This document shows, one piece after another, positions 22,255 through 30,304 of a stretch of DNA of 32,038 bases; the first letter of the stretch is position 1; each line of letters starts with the position of its first letter. A model generated the notes under the pieces. That model was not told the DNA's origin. It made no database searches and was given only the letters and a program-made list of their open reading frames with translations. Source of the DNA: Deltaproteobacteria bacterium (lineage in GTDB: Bacteria > Desulfobacterota > DSM-4660 > Desulfatiglandales > Desulfatiglandaceae). The translations under genes were made by a program, and so were the position numbers. The DNA is taken from contig JAOZOW010000012.1 of NCBI GenBank assembly GCA_029933075.1, positions 1-32,038 on the forward strand, in the 5' to 3' direction.

Positions 22255-23238
22255 TTATTGACGGTTAAGTATTTTTCTGACACTTTCAACAATATCGGCC
22301 ACTTGGGGAAGTACGAAATCTTCCATAACGGGGCTGAATGGAACAGGTACATCTTTTGCGCCGATCCTTGCCACGGGGGCATCCAGGTAGTCAAACAGCT
22401 CTTCACCGATCCTGGCGGCAATCTCAGCGCCGAACCCTCCGGTCAGACAAGCCTCATGGACCACGAGAGCGTTGTAGGTCTTTTTTACGGATCTGGAAAT
22501 GATATCAAAATCGAGGGGCTTAAGAGTCCTCAGATCAATCACTTCCGCCTCGATATCCTCCTGCGCAAGCAGATCCGCGGCCTCCAGGCACAGATAGGTC
22601 ATGCGGGAATAGGTTATCAGGGTGATGTGGGCTCCCTCTCTTTTGATTTCCCCCTTGCCGATGGGAATCAGGTATTCTTCTTGCGGTACATGTCCTGTCT
22701 GAGCAAAAAGTTTTTTATGCTGGAAAAATATCACCGGGTCGTCATCTCTTATGGCGCTTTTCATCAGGCCTTTCACATCGGCGGGCTCCGATGGGACCAC
22801 CACTTTCAGTCCGGGCGTATGGACAAACCAGCTTTCAAGGGATTGGGAGTGATGGGCGCCAGCACGAAGACCGCCTCCATCGGGCGCCCATATTACCATG
22901 GGCACTTTTGCCTGGCCGCCGAACATGTAGCGAATTTTGGCAGTCTGATTTACGATTTCGTCCATGGCCGTGGTAAAGAAGTCGGCGAAGTGCATGTCTA
23001 CCAGTGGCCTCATACCCGTTAACGCTGCACCGAGCCCAGCCCCCACGATACAGGTCTCGGAGATGGGCGTATCAATAACGCGGGCCGGAAATCTTTTGGG
23101 AAGACCTCTGAATTGCCCGAAGATACCGTCATGGGCTCGGATGTCCTCCCCGATTATGAAAACGCTATCATCTCTTTCCATCTCCTCAAGTAGCGCTTCG
23201 GCTAAGGCTTCGGAACATGACATGATCCTGTGGGTCAT
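22255..23238 (-). CDS. Thiamine-diphosphate dehydrogenase E1 beta subunit (acetoin/pyruvate type)
   Basis: A 327-residue subunit paired with the E1alpha encoded just upstream. Family wording includes SVFIIGEDIRAHDGIFGQF, RVIDTPISETCIVGAGLGAAL, MVIWAPDGGGLRAGAHHSQS, IDLRTLKPLDFD and VVHEACLTGGFGAEIAA. The C-terminal PVPFSPVMEDFVLPQ resembles acetoin dehydrogenase beta chains more than classical PDH. ATG 23238 has AGGAGG with a five-base spacing. It is 11 bases after the E1alpha stop, and E2 starts 41 bases after its own stop. Confidence 0.93.
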   Translation of the reverse strand: MTHRIMSCSEALAEALLEEMERDDSVFIIGEDIRAHDGIFGQFRGLPKRFPARVIDTPISETCIVGAGLGAALTGMRPLVDMHFADFFTTAMDEIVNQTAKIRYMFGGQAKVPMVIWAPDGGGLRAGAHHSQSLESWFVHTPGLKVVVPSEPADVKGLMKSAIRDDDPVIFFQHKKLFAQTGHVPQEEYLIPIGKGEIKREGAHITLITYSRMTYLCLEAADLLAQEDIEAEVIDLRTLKPLDFDIISRSVKKTYNALVVHEACLTGGFGAEIAARIGEELFDYLDAPVARIGAKDVPVPFSPVMEDFVLPQVADIVESVRKILNRQ

Positions 23239-23249
23239 TGGGTCCTCCT

Positions 23250-24218
23250 TCAGGGGTTTACAAAGAGATCGTCCAGGGCCTCCTCGGGATCGGGAAGGGG
23301 GGCCTCTTGGGCAGATCTAACGGCCTCTTCAATCTTAAGGGCTACTTTCTCCCTCATATCCTCGTAGCGCCGGTCTGAGAGAGTCCCTTCTTTTTTCAGT
23401 ATTCTCTTGAACTTCTCAATGGGGTCGTGCTTTTTCCTGAAGCTTTCCACCTCTTGCTTGCTCCGGTACTTCTGAGGGTCTCCTTCGAAATGACCGCGAT
23501 AGCGGTAGGTCCTGTTCTCCACTATTGATGGCCCTTTTCCCTCCCGGGCTCTCTTCACAGCCCTTGCAACTATCTTTCTCACTTCCAGGATGTCGTTTCC
23601 ATCAGTAATATGGCCCGGTATCCCGTAGGCGGAGGCCCTGGCGGCCACGGAGCCGCCCGCAAGAGAATAGGCAACAGGTGTTGTTGAGGCATAGAGATTG
23701 TTTTCGCAGACAAAGATGACAGGAAGCTTCCAAATAGCTGCCATGTTGGCAGCCTCATGGAATGTCCCACGATTGGCGGCACCATCACCGAAGAACACCA
23801 CGCCTATTTGATCGGTGTTTCTCAGTTTGATGGAAAGTCCTGCTCCGACGATGATGGGAAAGCCTCCCCCCACTACGCCGTTGGCACCCAGGATGCCCAA
23901 TGAGAAATCGGCGATATGCATTGAACCGCCCTTTCCCTTGCAATATCCCGTTGCTTTCCCGAAGAGCTCCGCAAACATCAACTGCGGATCAGCCCCCTTC
24001 GCGATCAGATGGCCATGTCCACGGTGCGTGCTGGCCACGTAATCGTCCGGCCGCAGAACCGAACATGTTCCTACCGAAGAGGCTTCCTCCCCGATGGAAA
24101 GATGGATGAATCCGGGAATCAGATTTTGCTGAAAGAGCTCGCCGGCCTTTTCTTCAAAGGCCCGCACCATCAGCATTTTTTCAAGGAGAGATAATTTTTC
24201 TTTTTTGCTTGTCTTCAC
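23250..24218 (-). CDS. Thiamine-diphosphate dehydrogenase E1 alpha subunit (acetoin/pyruvate type)
   Basis: A 322-residue subunit that binds thiamine diphosphate and decarboxylates the substrate. STHRGHGHLIAKGAD and GKGGSMHIADFSLGILGANG are typical of AcoA/PdhA. The cofactor motif runs from GDGAANRGTFHEAANMAAIW (144-163) to CENN (171-174). Start is GTG 24218 with AAGGAG six bases upstream. The 122-base gap between it and dctM shows no terminator, so read-through from the TRAP genes is likely. Wording leans to the acetoin dehydrogenase group, but pyruvate cannot be excluded. Confidence 0.93.
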   Translation of the reverse strand: MKTSKKEKLSLLEKMLMVRAFEEKAGELFQQNLIPGFIHLSIGEEASSVGTCSVLRPDDYVASTHRGHGHLIAKGADPQLMFAELFGKATGYCKGKGGSMHIADFSLGILGANGVVGGGFPIIVGAGLSIKLRNTDQIGVVFFGDGAANRGTFHEAANMAAIWKLPVIFVCENNLYASTTPVAYSLAGGSVAARASAYGIPGHITDGNDILEVRKIVARAVKRAREGKGPSIVENRTYRYRGHFEGDPQKYRSKQEVESFRKKHDPIEKFKRILKKEGTLSDRRYEDMREKVALKIEEAVRSAQEAPLPDPEEALDDLFVNP

Positions 24219-24340
24219 TGTTCGCTCCTTGTCATTAGGTTGTCGGTGATCAGAGACGCACCTATTATTGGGTTTGGATACCTTTGGAATCCGTTGTATA
24301 AGTCACTGAACGAAACCGAAGCCCAGAACATTGCCTCAAG

Positions 24341-25630
24341 CTAAGGGGTATACAGTCCTGCCTTTATCGGGAGATAGAGCGAGAGCCAGGGGAACAGGGA
24401 CAAAATGAGCAGGACGAAGGCATCCATGACCACAAAAGGGATGGCCTGTTTGGCCAAAGAGTCTATATCACCCTTTATCAAGTTGGCTGCGGTAAACAGA
24501 TTGACACCCACAGGAGGAGTTGCCTGGCCAATGGCGAGGGCCGAAATGAAAATGACCCCGTACCACAAGGGATCGATCCCGAAGGCGGTAAGCACCGGTA
24601 TAAGGATCGGCATGATGAGATAGGAGATAGATATCGCGTCCAGGATCATACCCAGGGCCAACAGCAAGAGATTTACCAGAATAATCATGACCACGGCGTT
24701 GGGTGATATTCTCACAATGAAGTTGGCCGCCAGATCGATAATGCCGATGACCGAAGCCGCCCAGGTAAAGATCCCCGCAAAGACCACGATGAACATGATA
24801 ACCGAACTGGTAACACTGGCATCAACCAGGATCTTTACGAGATCCTGCCACGACACAGACCGATAGATGAAGACAGCCACAAACAGACTATAAAAAACAG
24901 CCACAACAGCCGCCTCTGTAGGGGTAAATATACCTGCATATATACCTCCTAAGATGATGACCGGTGAGAGTATGGCCCAAATGGATTCTTTAAGGGAAAT
25001 GAGGATTTCTTTAAGGTTCCCTCTTTTGGCCAGGCCCCGATAGCCCCTTCTTTTTGATATGAAATATGCTACAAGAACTGTTCCTGCGCCTGTCAGAAGT
25101 CCTGGGATAATACCCGCCACAAAAAGGGCACTCACCGATACTCTTGTGATATTGCCATATATGATAAAGGCGATACTGGGAGGGATGATGATGGATAAAT
25201 CCGAAGAATTGGCAATGGTGGCTCCTGCAAAATGCTTATCATATCCATGCTTGATCATGGGCGCAAGGAGTATCAATCCAACAGCCGCGGTGGTTGCCGG
25301 TCCGGAACCGGATAGAGCCCCCCAGAACATACAGGTGAGGACTGCTACCATGGCCAGCCCTCCAACTGCTTTTCCCACCAGAAGTTCGAAGAAATGCGCG
25401 ATGGTCGCTGCAAGTCCGGCCTTATCAAGAATGACACCAGCCAGAACGAAAAAGGGAATCGCCAGCAGGGGAAAGGAGGCAATACCGGAAGAAAAATTGA
25501 CACCCAGCATTCCTATTCCAAGGTCGAATTGGAAGATCGTAACGATAGCGGCGATGCCAAGAGATGTCCCAATGGGGACCCCTATGGCCATAAGGACAAG
25601 AAAGGTTATTGAAATAACCACGATTTCCAT
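24341..25630 (-). CDS. dctM: TRAP transporter large permease
   Basis: A 429-residue membrane protein with about a dozen hydrophobic helices, the ion-coupled translocator of a TRAP transporter. Typical DctM stretches are present: PLLAIPFFVLAGVILDKAGL, MFWGALSGSGPATTAAVG, IANSSDLSIIIPPSIAFIIY and AIGQATPPVGVNLFTAANL. The start ATG overlaps the dctQ stop by one base (TAATG), which implies translational coupling. The substrate is set by DctP and is unknown; the neighbouring dehydrogenase genes suggest a small 2-oxo or hydroxy acid. Confidence 0.95.
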   Translation of the reverse strand: MEIVVISITFLVLMAIGVPIGTSLGIAAIVTIFQFDLGIGMLGVNFSSGIASFPLLAIPFFVLAGVILDKAGLAATIAHFFELLVGKAVGGLAMVAVLTCMFWGALSGSGPATTAAVGLILLAPMIKHGYDKHFAGATIANSSDLSIIIPPSIAFIIYGNITRVSVSALFVAGIIPGLLTGAGTVLVAYFISKRRGYRGLAKRGNLKEILISLKESIWAILSPVIILGGIYAGIFTPTEAAVVAVFYSLFVAVFIYRSVSWQDLVKILVDASVTSSVIMFIVVFAGIFTWAASVIGIIDLAANFIVRISPNAVVMIILVNLLLLALGMILDAISISYLIMPILIPVLTAFGIDPLWYGVIFISALAIGQATPPVGVNLFTAANLIKGDIDSLAKQAIPFVVMDAFVLLILSLFPWLSLYLPIKAGLYTP

Positions 25631-26121
25631 TATCTGCTTCTCTCCTTCACAAGCCCATCTAACTTAGTAGACGCATCTCTGTAGATGCCTGCAAATACAA
25701 ACACAGAAAAGACGGGAACGCCTATATAGTAGATCCATACGGGAATGGCTAAGGCCGCAGACGTTGCGTGAAACAGTGTTAATTCCTGGTATATGGCTTG
25801 AATCATGAAGATATCAACCGCGAGGAAAAGGAGGGCACTCAGTCCCGAACTGAAAAGGATCACCAATTTCTTGAATTTCTTTGGGAAAACATTGTACAGA
25901 GTAACCATCCCGAGCATCCCTCCGCGCTCAAAGGCAATCCCAGAACCGATTACGGTTATCCAGACAAAAAGATTAATAGTGATCTCCTCGGTTGCTGCAA
26001 AAGAGAAGTGAAGCAGGTAGCGACTAAGAACATTAATGAAGGCAATGGATGCCATGGCAAAGAGTAAGATGGCGACTATCCAGTGGTCTATTCTGATGTG
26101 CTGGTTGTTTTGCTCCATCAT
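25630..26121 (-). CDS. dctQ: TRAP transporter small permease
   Basis: A 163-residue membrane protein with four helices (WIVAILLFAMASIAFINVLS; ITINLFVWITVIGSGIAF; a third around LVILFSSGLSALLFLAVDIF; a fourth near the C-terminus). NVLSRYLLHFSFAATEEI is the conserved DctQ stretch. Two adjacent ATGs (26121, 26118) are both possible; GAGAGGG precedes them. It lies after a strong hairpin that separates it from dctP and overlaps dctM at its stop. Confidence 0.92.
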   Translation of the reverse strand: MMEQNNQHIRIDHWIVAILLFAMASIAFINVLSRYLLHFSFAATEEITINLFVWITVIGSGIAFERGGMLGMVTLYNVFPKKFKKLVILFSSGLSALLFLAVDIFMIQAIYQELTLFHATSAALAIPVWIYYIGVPVFSVFVFAGIYRDASTKLDGLVKERSR

Positions 26122-26132
26122 GTCCCTCTCAG

Positions 26133-26171
26133 AAAAGCCCCTGGGAATTTTGTGAATTCCCAGGAGCTTTT
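26133..26171 (-). terminator. Hairpin between dctP and dctQ, probable partial terminator or mRNA stabiliser
   Basis: In plus-strand terms, AAAAGC (133-138) pairs with GCTTTT (166-171) and CCTGGGAATT (26140-26149) with AATTCCCAGG (26155-26164), with a TTGTG loop and one C-A mismatch. That is 16 pairs out of 17. On the minus strand it ends in only four Ts, so leaky termination or protection of the dctP message is likelier than a full stop. The offsets above are 26133-26138 and 26166-26171. Confidence 0.7.
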
Positions 26172-26184
26172 CGTTCAGTGAGAG

Positions 26185-27264
26185 CTATTTGCTCATATCC
26201 GCCTTGGCCTTTTCATAGAGATCTTTTCCGATTTTTGGGATCCATTTGTCATAAAGGGGCTTAGTGGCGTCTATGAAGGCCTGACGCTCTTGATCAGAAA
26301 GGAAGGTGACGGTCATCCCTTTACCCTCTAAATACTTAACGGGATCAGGGACCTTCATGATATGATTGAATTCGTTTTTCAAAATGTTGAGTGACTTATC
26401 TCCATCGAGTCCGGCGCGACACAGGGCCTTTTCGAATCGGGCCGCTTCTTCGGCGGCCTCTTGGATCGCTTTCTGAATATCTTTGGGGAAAGCATCCCAT
26501 TGTTTCTTGTTCCAGTAAATAATACAAGGATCCACAAGATAGTTCCAGAAGGTGGTATACTTATGATAATTCCAGATCTGCACCGGGATAATGACACCAA
26601 CCGGATTTTCCTGGCCATCCACAACTCCCTGCTGGAATGCTGTTACCGCATCACCCCAGTTCATATTTACCGGATCAGCGCCCAATTGTCTGAAGGTATC
26701 AATGAAGATAGGGCTTCCAACAACGCGCACTCTTAGGCCCTTCAGATCCTGGGGACTGTGTATTGCTTTCTTGCTGTTTGTGACCTGCCTGAATCCGTTT
26801 TCGGCCCAGGCAAGGCCTTTCAGCCCCTTTTTCTCCATGGCCTTGAAGATGGCCTTTCCTGTTTCCCCGTATTCCATTTTGTCCAAGTTTTCAAAGTTAT
26901 TGATGAAAAAGGGTAGGGAAAAGATATTCATTTCGGGTATAACCGGAGAGGAATTAATGGTGGATTCAAAGGCGCAATCAATGACACCTTGGGCAACCAT
27001 CTGGGGAGACTTCAACTGCGCGCCTTTTAGAAGGGCGCTGCTGTAATAAGGTTTGATATTGATCTGACCATTTGTCTTCTCTTTTACCAGCTTGGCAAAT
27101 TTTGTAGCCCCCATGCCCCAATAGAACGATGAAGGCACGTTAAGTGTCATCTTGTATTCTTTTTTGAATTTGCCTGCCTCGGCCGGTGCGGCAAATGGCG
27201 CCGCAAGGGAAAGGCCTAAGGCCAAAACCAACAAGCATTTAAAAGATCCGAATTTTTTCGTCAT
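26185..27264 (-). CDS. dctP: TRAP transporter solute-binding protein
   Basis: A 359-residue periplasmic protein. A signal peptide with core CLLVLALGLSLAAPFAAPA ends near AEA. The mature protein follows the DctP fold: SSFYWGMGATKFAKLVKEKT, NIFSLPFFINNFENLDKM, and GLRVRVVGSPIFIDTFRQLG with the Arg that usually binds the substrate carboxylate. Then come NWGDAVTAFQQGVVDGQENP and a C-terminal helical part. ATG 27264 follows AAGGAG about ten bases upstream. It is 55 bases after the XRE-cupin regulator gene, which suggests local control. The ligand is not predictable beyond a small carboxylate. Confidence 0.95.
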   Translation of the reverse strand: MTKKFGSFKCLLVLALGLSLAAPFAAPAEAGKFKKEYKMTLNVPSSFYWGMGATKFAKLVKEKTNGQINIKPYYSSALLKGAQLKSPQMVAQGVIDCAFESTINSSPVIPEMNIFSLPFFINNFENLDKMEYGETGKAIFKAMEKKGLKGLAWAENGFRQVTNSKKAIHSPQDLKGLRVRVVGSPIFIDTFRQLGADPVNMNWGDAVTAFQQGVVDGQENPVGVIIPVQIWNYHKYTTFWNYLVDPCIIYWNKKQWDAFPKDIQKAIQEAAEEAARFEKALCRAGLDGDKSLNILKNEFNHIMKVPDPVKYLEGKGMTVTFLSDQERQAFIDATKPLYDKWIPKIGKDLYEKAKADMSK

Positions 27265-27319
27265 CTTAGTCTCACTCCTTTCTGGCGACGTTGAGGATTA
27301 AAATTTGGCTTTATAAAAC

Positions 27320-28003
27320 TCACCTCCTTTCCAGTGCCTTTTGTCTCCTGCCCTTGGTCCCTTTTGTTTTTCGTTTTTCCAGTTCCCTGCCCGGAAGATC
27401 TTCGTATTGGAATGTTCCGGTCCACCGTCCCGGGATCAGGTGTATATGTAAGGCTTTTGCAGGCCTTGGCCCCACGGAGATTCCTTTGTGAGGCAGATTT
27501 CCATTCCAGTAGACGGCGTTTCCCTTTTTCAGTACCAATTCCGTGGATCCCAGGGTAAGTTTTATCCTACCTTCAAGCACGTACATGAATTCCTGCCCGT
27601 CATGGATTCTGGGCTCCACCTCTGTCTCCTTGCCCACATGGGTCACAATCGCCGGTTCCATAAAAGGGTTTTGCATTCCCTCTGCCAGCAGCTCTAACTC
27701 ATATGCAACCTTCCGCCTTGAGCCCGATCTGGACACCACTATTCGCCGGTCACCGGGTTTGGTGACCACATATCCTTTTTCTTTTTCTTCGCGAAAGAAG
27801 TAGCCGACATCCGCTTTAAGGGCATTGGCGATCATCTGGAGGGTGGGGATGGAAGGCATGGTCAGGCCGTTTTCGATTCGGGAGAGGAGACCGGAGGAAA
27901 GCCCTGTTGCCTCCGCCAGCCGTTTCTGGGTGAGCCGTGCTGCTTTTCGGAGATTCTTGACCCTACTGCCTATCTTTCTGGCAAGGTCATTTTTGTCTTG
28001 CAT
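27320..28003 (-). CDS. XRE-family HTH plus cupin transcriptional regulator
   Basis: A 227-residue regulator. Residues about 8-65 form an XRE helix-turn-helix (LARKIGSRVKNLRKAARLTQ, then KRLAEATGLSSGLLSRIENG). About 110-195 form a cupin sensor domain (VEPRIHDGQEFMYVLEGRIK ... GNAVYWNGNLPHKGISVG). The C-terminal tail is basic and low-complexity (residues from about 208). Such regulators usually sense a small metabolite and control neighbouring transport and catabolic genes. It is the first gene of the dctPQM-E1-E2-E3-lipA-lipB series and has its own promoter upstream, so it probably regulates that transcript and itself. Confidence 0.92.
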   Translation of the reverse strand: MQDKNDLARKIGSRVKNLRKAARLTQKRLAEATGLSSGLLSRIENGLTMPSIPTLQMIANALKADVGYFFREEKEKGYVVTKPGDRRIVVSRSGSRRKVAYELELLAEGMQNPFMEPAIVTHVGKETEVEPRIHDGQEFMYVLEGRIKLTLGSTELVLKKGNAVYWNGNLPHKGISVGPRPAKALHIHLIPGRWTGTFQYEDLPGRELEKRKTKGTKGRRQKALERR

Positions 28004-28086
28004 GAGCTGCTTCCGGTTCGGCTGAAAGGCGTGAGAAGTCTCAAAATGTTTCCTTATGATAAATATTGTTCATCAATAGTAAAATC

Positions 28087-28116
28087 TAAATAATTCCTTA
28101 CCTAATTCCTTGTCAA
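28087..28116 (-). promoter_or_regulatory. Probable promoter with embedded direct repeats upstream of the XRE-cupin regulator
   Basis: On the minus strand a perfect TTGACA (plus 28111-28116) is followed after 17-18 bases by an AT-rich TTATTTA that could serve as -10 (plus 28087-28093). Two direct repeats AAGGAATTA, 12 bases apart (plus 28103-28111 and 28091-28099), fill the spacer, and a partial copy (TAAGGAA) occurs at 28050-28056. A repressor binding these repeats would block the promoter. Confidence 0.55.
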
Positions 28117-28172
28117 GAAAAAAATAATATGGCTCAACAAAATTTACAAATATGCAAGAAGTGCCGAGCGAT

Positions 28173-28199
28173 ATTATTGAAGTATTTTGTTTCGATAAT
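28173..28199. repeat. Imperfect inverted repeat after the oxidoreductase beta gene
   Basis: ATTATTGAA (28173-28181) and TTCGATAAT (28191-28199) pair with one G-U, separated by a 9-base loop. It is 26 bases beyond the stop of the gene ending at 28225 in the minus direction. There is no T-tract, so it is not a convincing terminator. Confidence 0.3.
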
Positions 28200-28224
28200 A
28201 ACTTTTAAATGAGGAAAGGAAGGG

Positions 28225-29124
28225 TTAAGGTGCGGCGGAATTTTCTAAGAGTTGTTCCCATCTTCGATCAACCCGGTCCTGAACAGCATTTAGCATTTCC
28301 TTTGATATCATGCGGAAGCGGCCCTGGGCCTCCATATAGTCCTTTACGGGGAGTTTTTTTTCGGGAACGACATTGACTGTGTACCCGCCGTTTTCTATCT
28401 CGTAGATCGGGAAGACGTTGGCCTGGGTGGCCATGCGCGCGACCTTCACCGATTGGCTGGAATCGATCCTCCAGCCCGGAGGGCAGGGTGAGAGGAGATG
28501 GATGAACTTTGTGCCTTTTATGCGGCGGACCTTCCTGAACTTGGCCACCAGATCGTCGGGATAGGCCACCGATGCGGTGGCCACGTAAGGGGTGCCATGG
28601 GCCAGCATGATCTTCACAATGTCCTTTTTCGGCTCTTCCTTGATGGCGCCGGGGGGAGTGGTGGTGGTCCAGGCGCCTGGAGGCGTTGCGCTCGAACGCT
28701 GAATGCCCGTGTTCATATATGCTTCGTTATCGTAGCAGACGTACAGGATGTCTTCATTCCTTTCAGCGGCGCCTGAGAGGGCCTGGAGTCCGATGTCAAA
28801 GGTGCCGCCGTCTCCCGCCCAAGCCATGACGACAACATCTTTTTCTCCGCGGACATCGAAGGCTGCCCGGATTCCGGAGGCTGCCACTGCCGCGGTTTCG
28901 AAAGGCACGTGAATAACCGGGACCTGGAGCGTGCAATGGGGATATGTCCCGATTATTATGGTCCAGCAGCAGGCCGGGATGACCACCACGGTGCGCTCCC
29001 CAAGACCCTTCAGAGCGAGTTTCATGGCAAGCGTTGCGCCACAGCCCTGACACGAGAGCCCGCCTGGCTGCATAAGTTCCTCTTCGGTCATCAGATCGCG
29101 TGGGATATCAAAGAGTTTCTGCAT
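28225..29124 (-). CDS. 2-oxoacid:ferredoxin oxidoreductase beta subunit
   Basis: A 299-residue subunit carrying thiamine diphosphate and one 4Fe-4S cluster. LSCQGCGATLAMK gives Cys25 and Cys28; Cys52/53 (PACCW) and a Cys in LLSPCPPGW complete the expected ligands. The cofactor motif is AGDGGTFDIGLQAL (103-116) with YDNEAYMNTGIQRS after it. The family oxidises pyruvate or another 2-oxoacid to an acyl-CoA and passes electrons to ferredoxin. ATG 29124 has GGGAGG five bases upstream and overlaps the end of the alpha gene by 17 bases. Substrate (pyruvate, 2-oxoisovalerate or other) is not decided by these motifs. Confidence 0.94.
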   Translation of the reverse strand: MQKLFDIPRDLMTEEELMQPGGLSCQGCGATLAMKLALKGLGERTVVVIPACCWTIIIGTYPHCTLQVPVIHVPFETAAVAASGIRAAFDVRGEKDVVVMAWAGDGGTFDIGLQALSGAAERNEDILYVCYDNEAYMNTGIQRSSATPPGAWTTTTPPGAIKEEPKKDIVKIMLAHGTPYVATASVAYPDDLVAKFRKVRRIKGTKFIHLLSPCPPGWRIDSSQSVKVARMATQANVFPIYEIENGGYTVNVVPEKKLPVKDYMEAQGRFRMISKEMLNAVQDRVDRRWEQLLENSAAP

Positions 29125-30292
29125 GATTTCCTCCCTGATCTCCTTTCAGGCCCCAGAAAAGAGGCATGGTTTCAGGTTCTTCGTTGGCGGCGGCATAATT
29201 GATCATGCCCTCCACATCCTCCGGTGTGACATCCCGTCCGCCAAGCCCCGCAATGAACGAAAAGAGGACGGATCGGTTCGTCAGCGGGTAGAGGGCGCTT
29301 CGGATCTCACTTGCAAACACCCCGCCCAATCCGGCGCAAAGGTCCCGGTCGATTACCACCACCTTTGCGGCATTGCCAAGGACTTTTTGCCAGCGCTCAA
29401 TGGGGAGGGGCCTGAAAAGGCGCAATTTCATCAGGCCGACCTTCTTACCTTCTCCTCTGGCCCTGTCGACAGCGATTCTGCTCACCGAGGTGATGGTCCC
29501 GGCAGTGACGAGGATAATCTCGGCCTCTTCGGTACGGTATTCTTCCACCACATCATATTCCCTGCCGAATACGGCGTGAAACTGCTCGCACACCTGGGGG
29601 TAGATATCCAGGACCTTCAGGGCGTCCCTGAACATGACATATCGCTCCTCGTAATAACAGTCAGGCCCGACCATTCCGCCGAACATCCGGGGTTTATTAA
29701 CATCCAGCCTGAATTCCGGCTCATATGGCGGGAGGAATTCATCTACCTGTTCAATATCAGGGACATCAACAATTTCTGAAGTATGGCTAAGGAAGAAGGC
29801 GTCATAACTGAGCATTACAGGGAGCATCACTTTTTCAGCAAGCCTGTATCCCATGATAACGCTGTCCAGGACCTCCTGATTGGATTCGCAATAGAACTGG
29901 ATCCAGCCCGTATCGCGTTGCGATAGGGAGTCGGTCTGGTCCGCCCATATGTTCCACCCCGGTCCTACAGCCCGGTTGACATTGGCGAGCACAATGGGCA
30001 GCCTGGCGCCTGCTGTCCAGTGAAGCACCTCATGCATGAGCAACAATCCATGACTGCTGGTGGCGGTGAAGGAGCGGACCCCGGCCGATGCGGAACCCAC
30101 GACCGCTGCCATGGCGGAGTGCTCGCTTTCCACCTTGATGAATTTGGCCTCCAGCTCACCGCTGGCGCACATCTCGGAGAGCTGTTCCACGATGGTGGTC
30201 TGCGGTGTAATGGGGTAGGCGGAAATAACCTTGACTCGGCTCAGTCTGACGCCGTGAGACACTGCGTGATTTCCTTTGATGACCTGTCTCAA
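29108..30292 (-). CDS. 2-oxoacid:ferredoxin oxidoreductase alpha subunit
   Basis: A 394-residue subunit. KVISAYPITPQTTIVEQLSE is the conserved YPITP motif, followed by IKVESEHSAMAAVVGSASAG and FTATSSHGLLLMHEVLHWTA, typical of PorA/VorA. The C-terminal part has LRLFRPLPIERW and AGLGG. The start is TTG 30292, supported by AGGAGG seven bases upstream. It is 12 bases after the GltD-like gene stop and overlaps the beta gene. No separate gamma subunit lies between them; it may be encoded beyond the right edge. Confidence 0.93.
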   Translation of the reverse strand: MRQVIKGNHAVSHGVRLSRVKVISAYPITPQTTIVEQLSEMCASGELEAKFIKVESEHSAMAAVVGSASAGVRSFTATSSHGLLLMHEVLHWTAGARLPIVLANVNRAVGPGWNIWADQTDSLSQRDTGWIQFYCESNQEVLDSVIMGYRLAEKVMLPVMLSYDAFFLSHTSEIVDVPDIEQVDEFLPPYEPEFRLDVNKPRMFGGMVGPDCYYEERYVMFRDALKVLDIYPQVCEQFHAVFGREYDVVEEYRTEEAEIILVTAGTITSVSRIAVDRARGEGKKVGLMKLRLFRPLPIERWQKVLGNAAKVVVIDRDLCAGLGGVFASEIRSALYPLTNRSVLFSFIAGLGGRDVTPEDVEGMINYAAANEEPETMPLFWGLKGDQGGNHAETL

Positions 30293-30304
30293 CTAAAATC
30301 CTCC

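Noticed and set aside
26133-26171. Phage or element attachment site
   Set aside because: It is a simple hairpin inside a transporter operon, with no integrase or flanking duplication.
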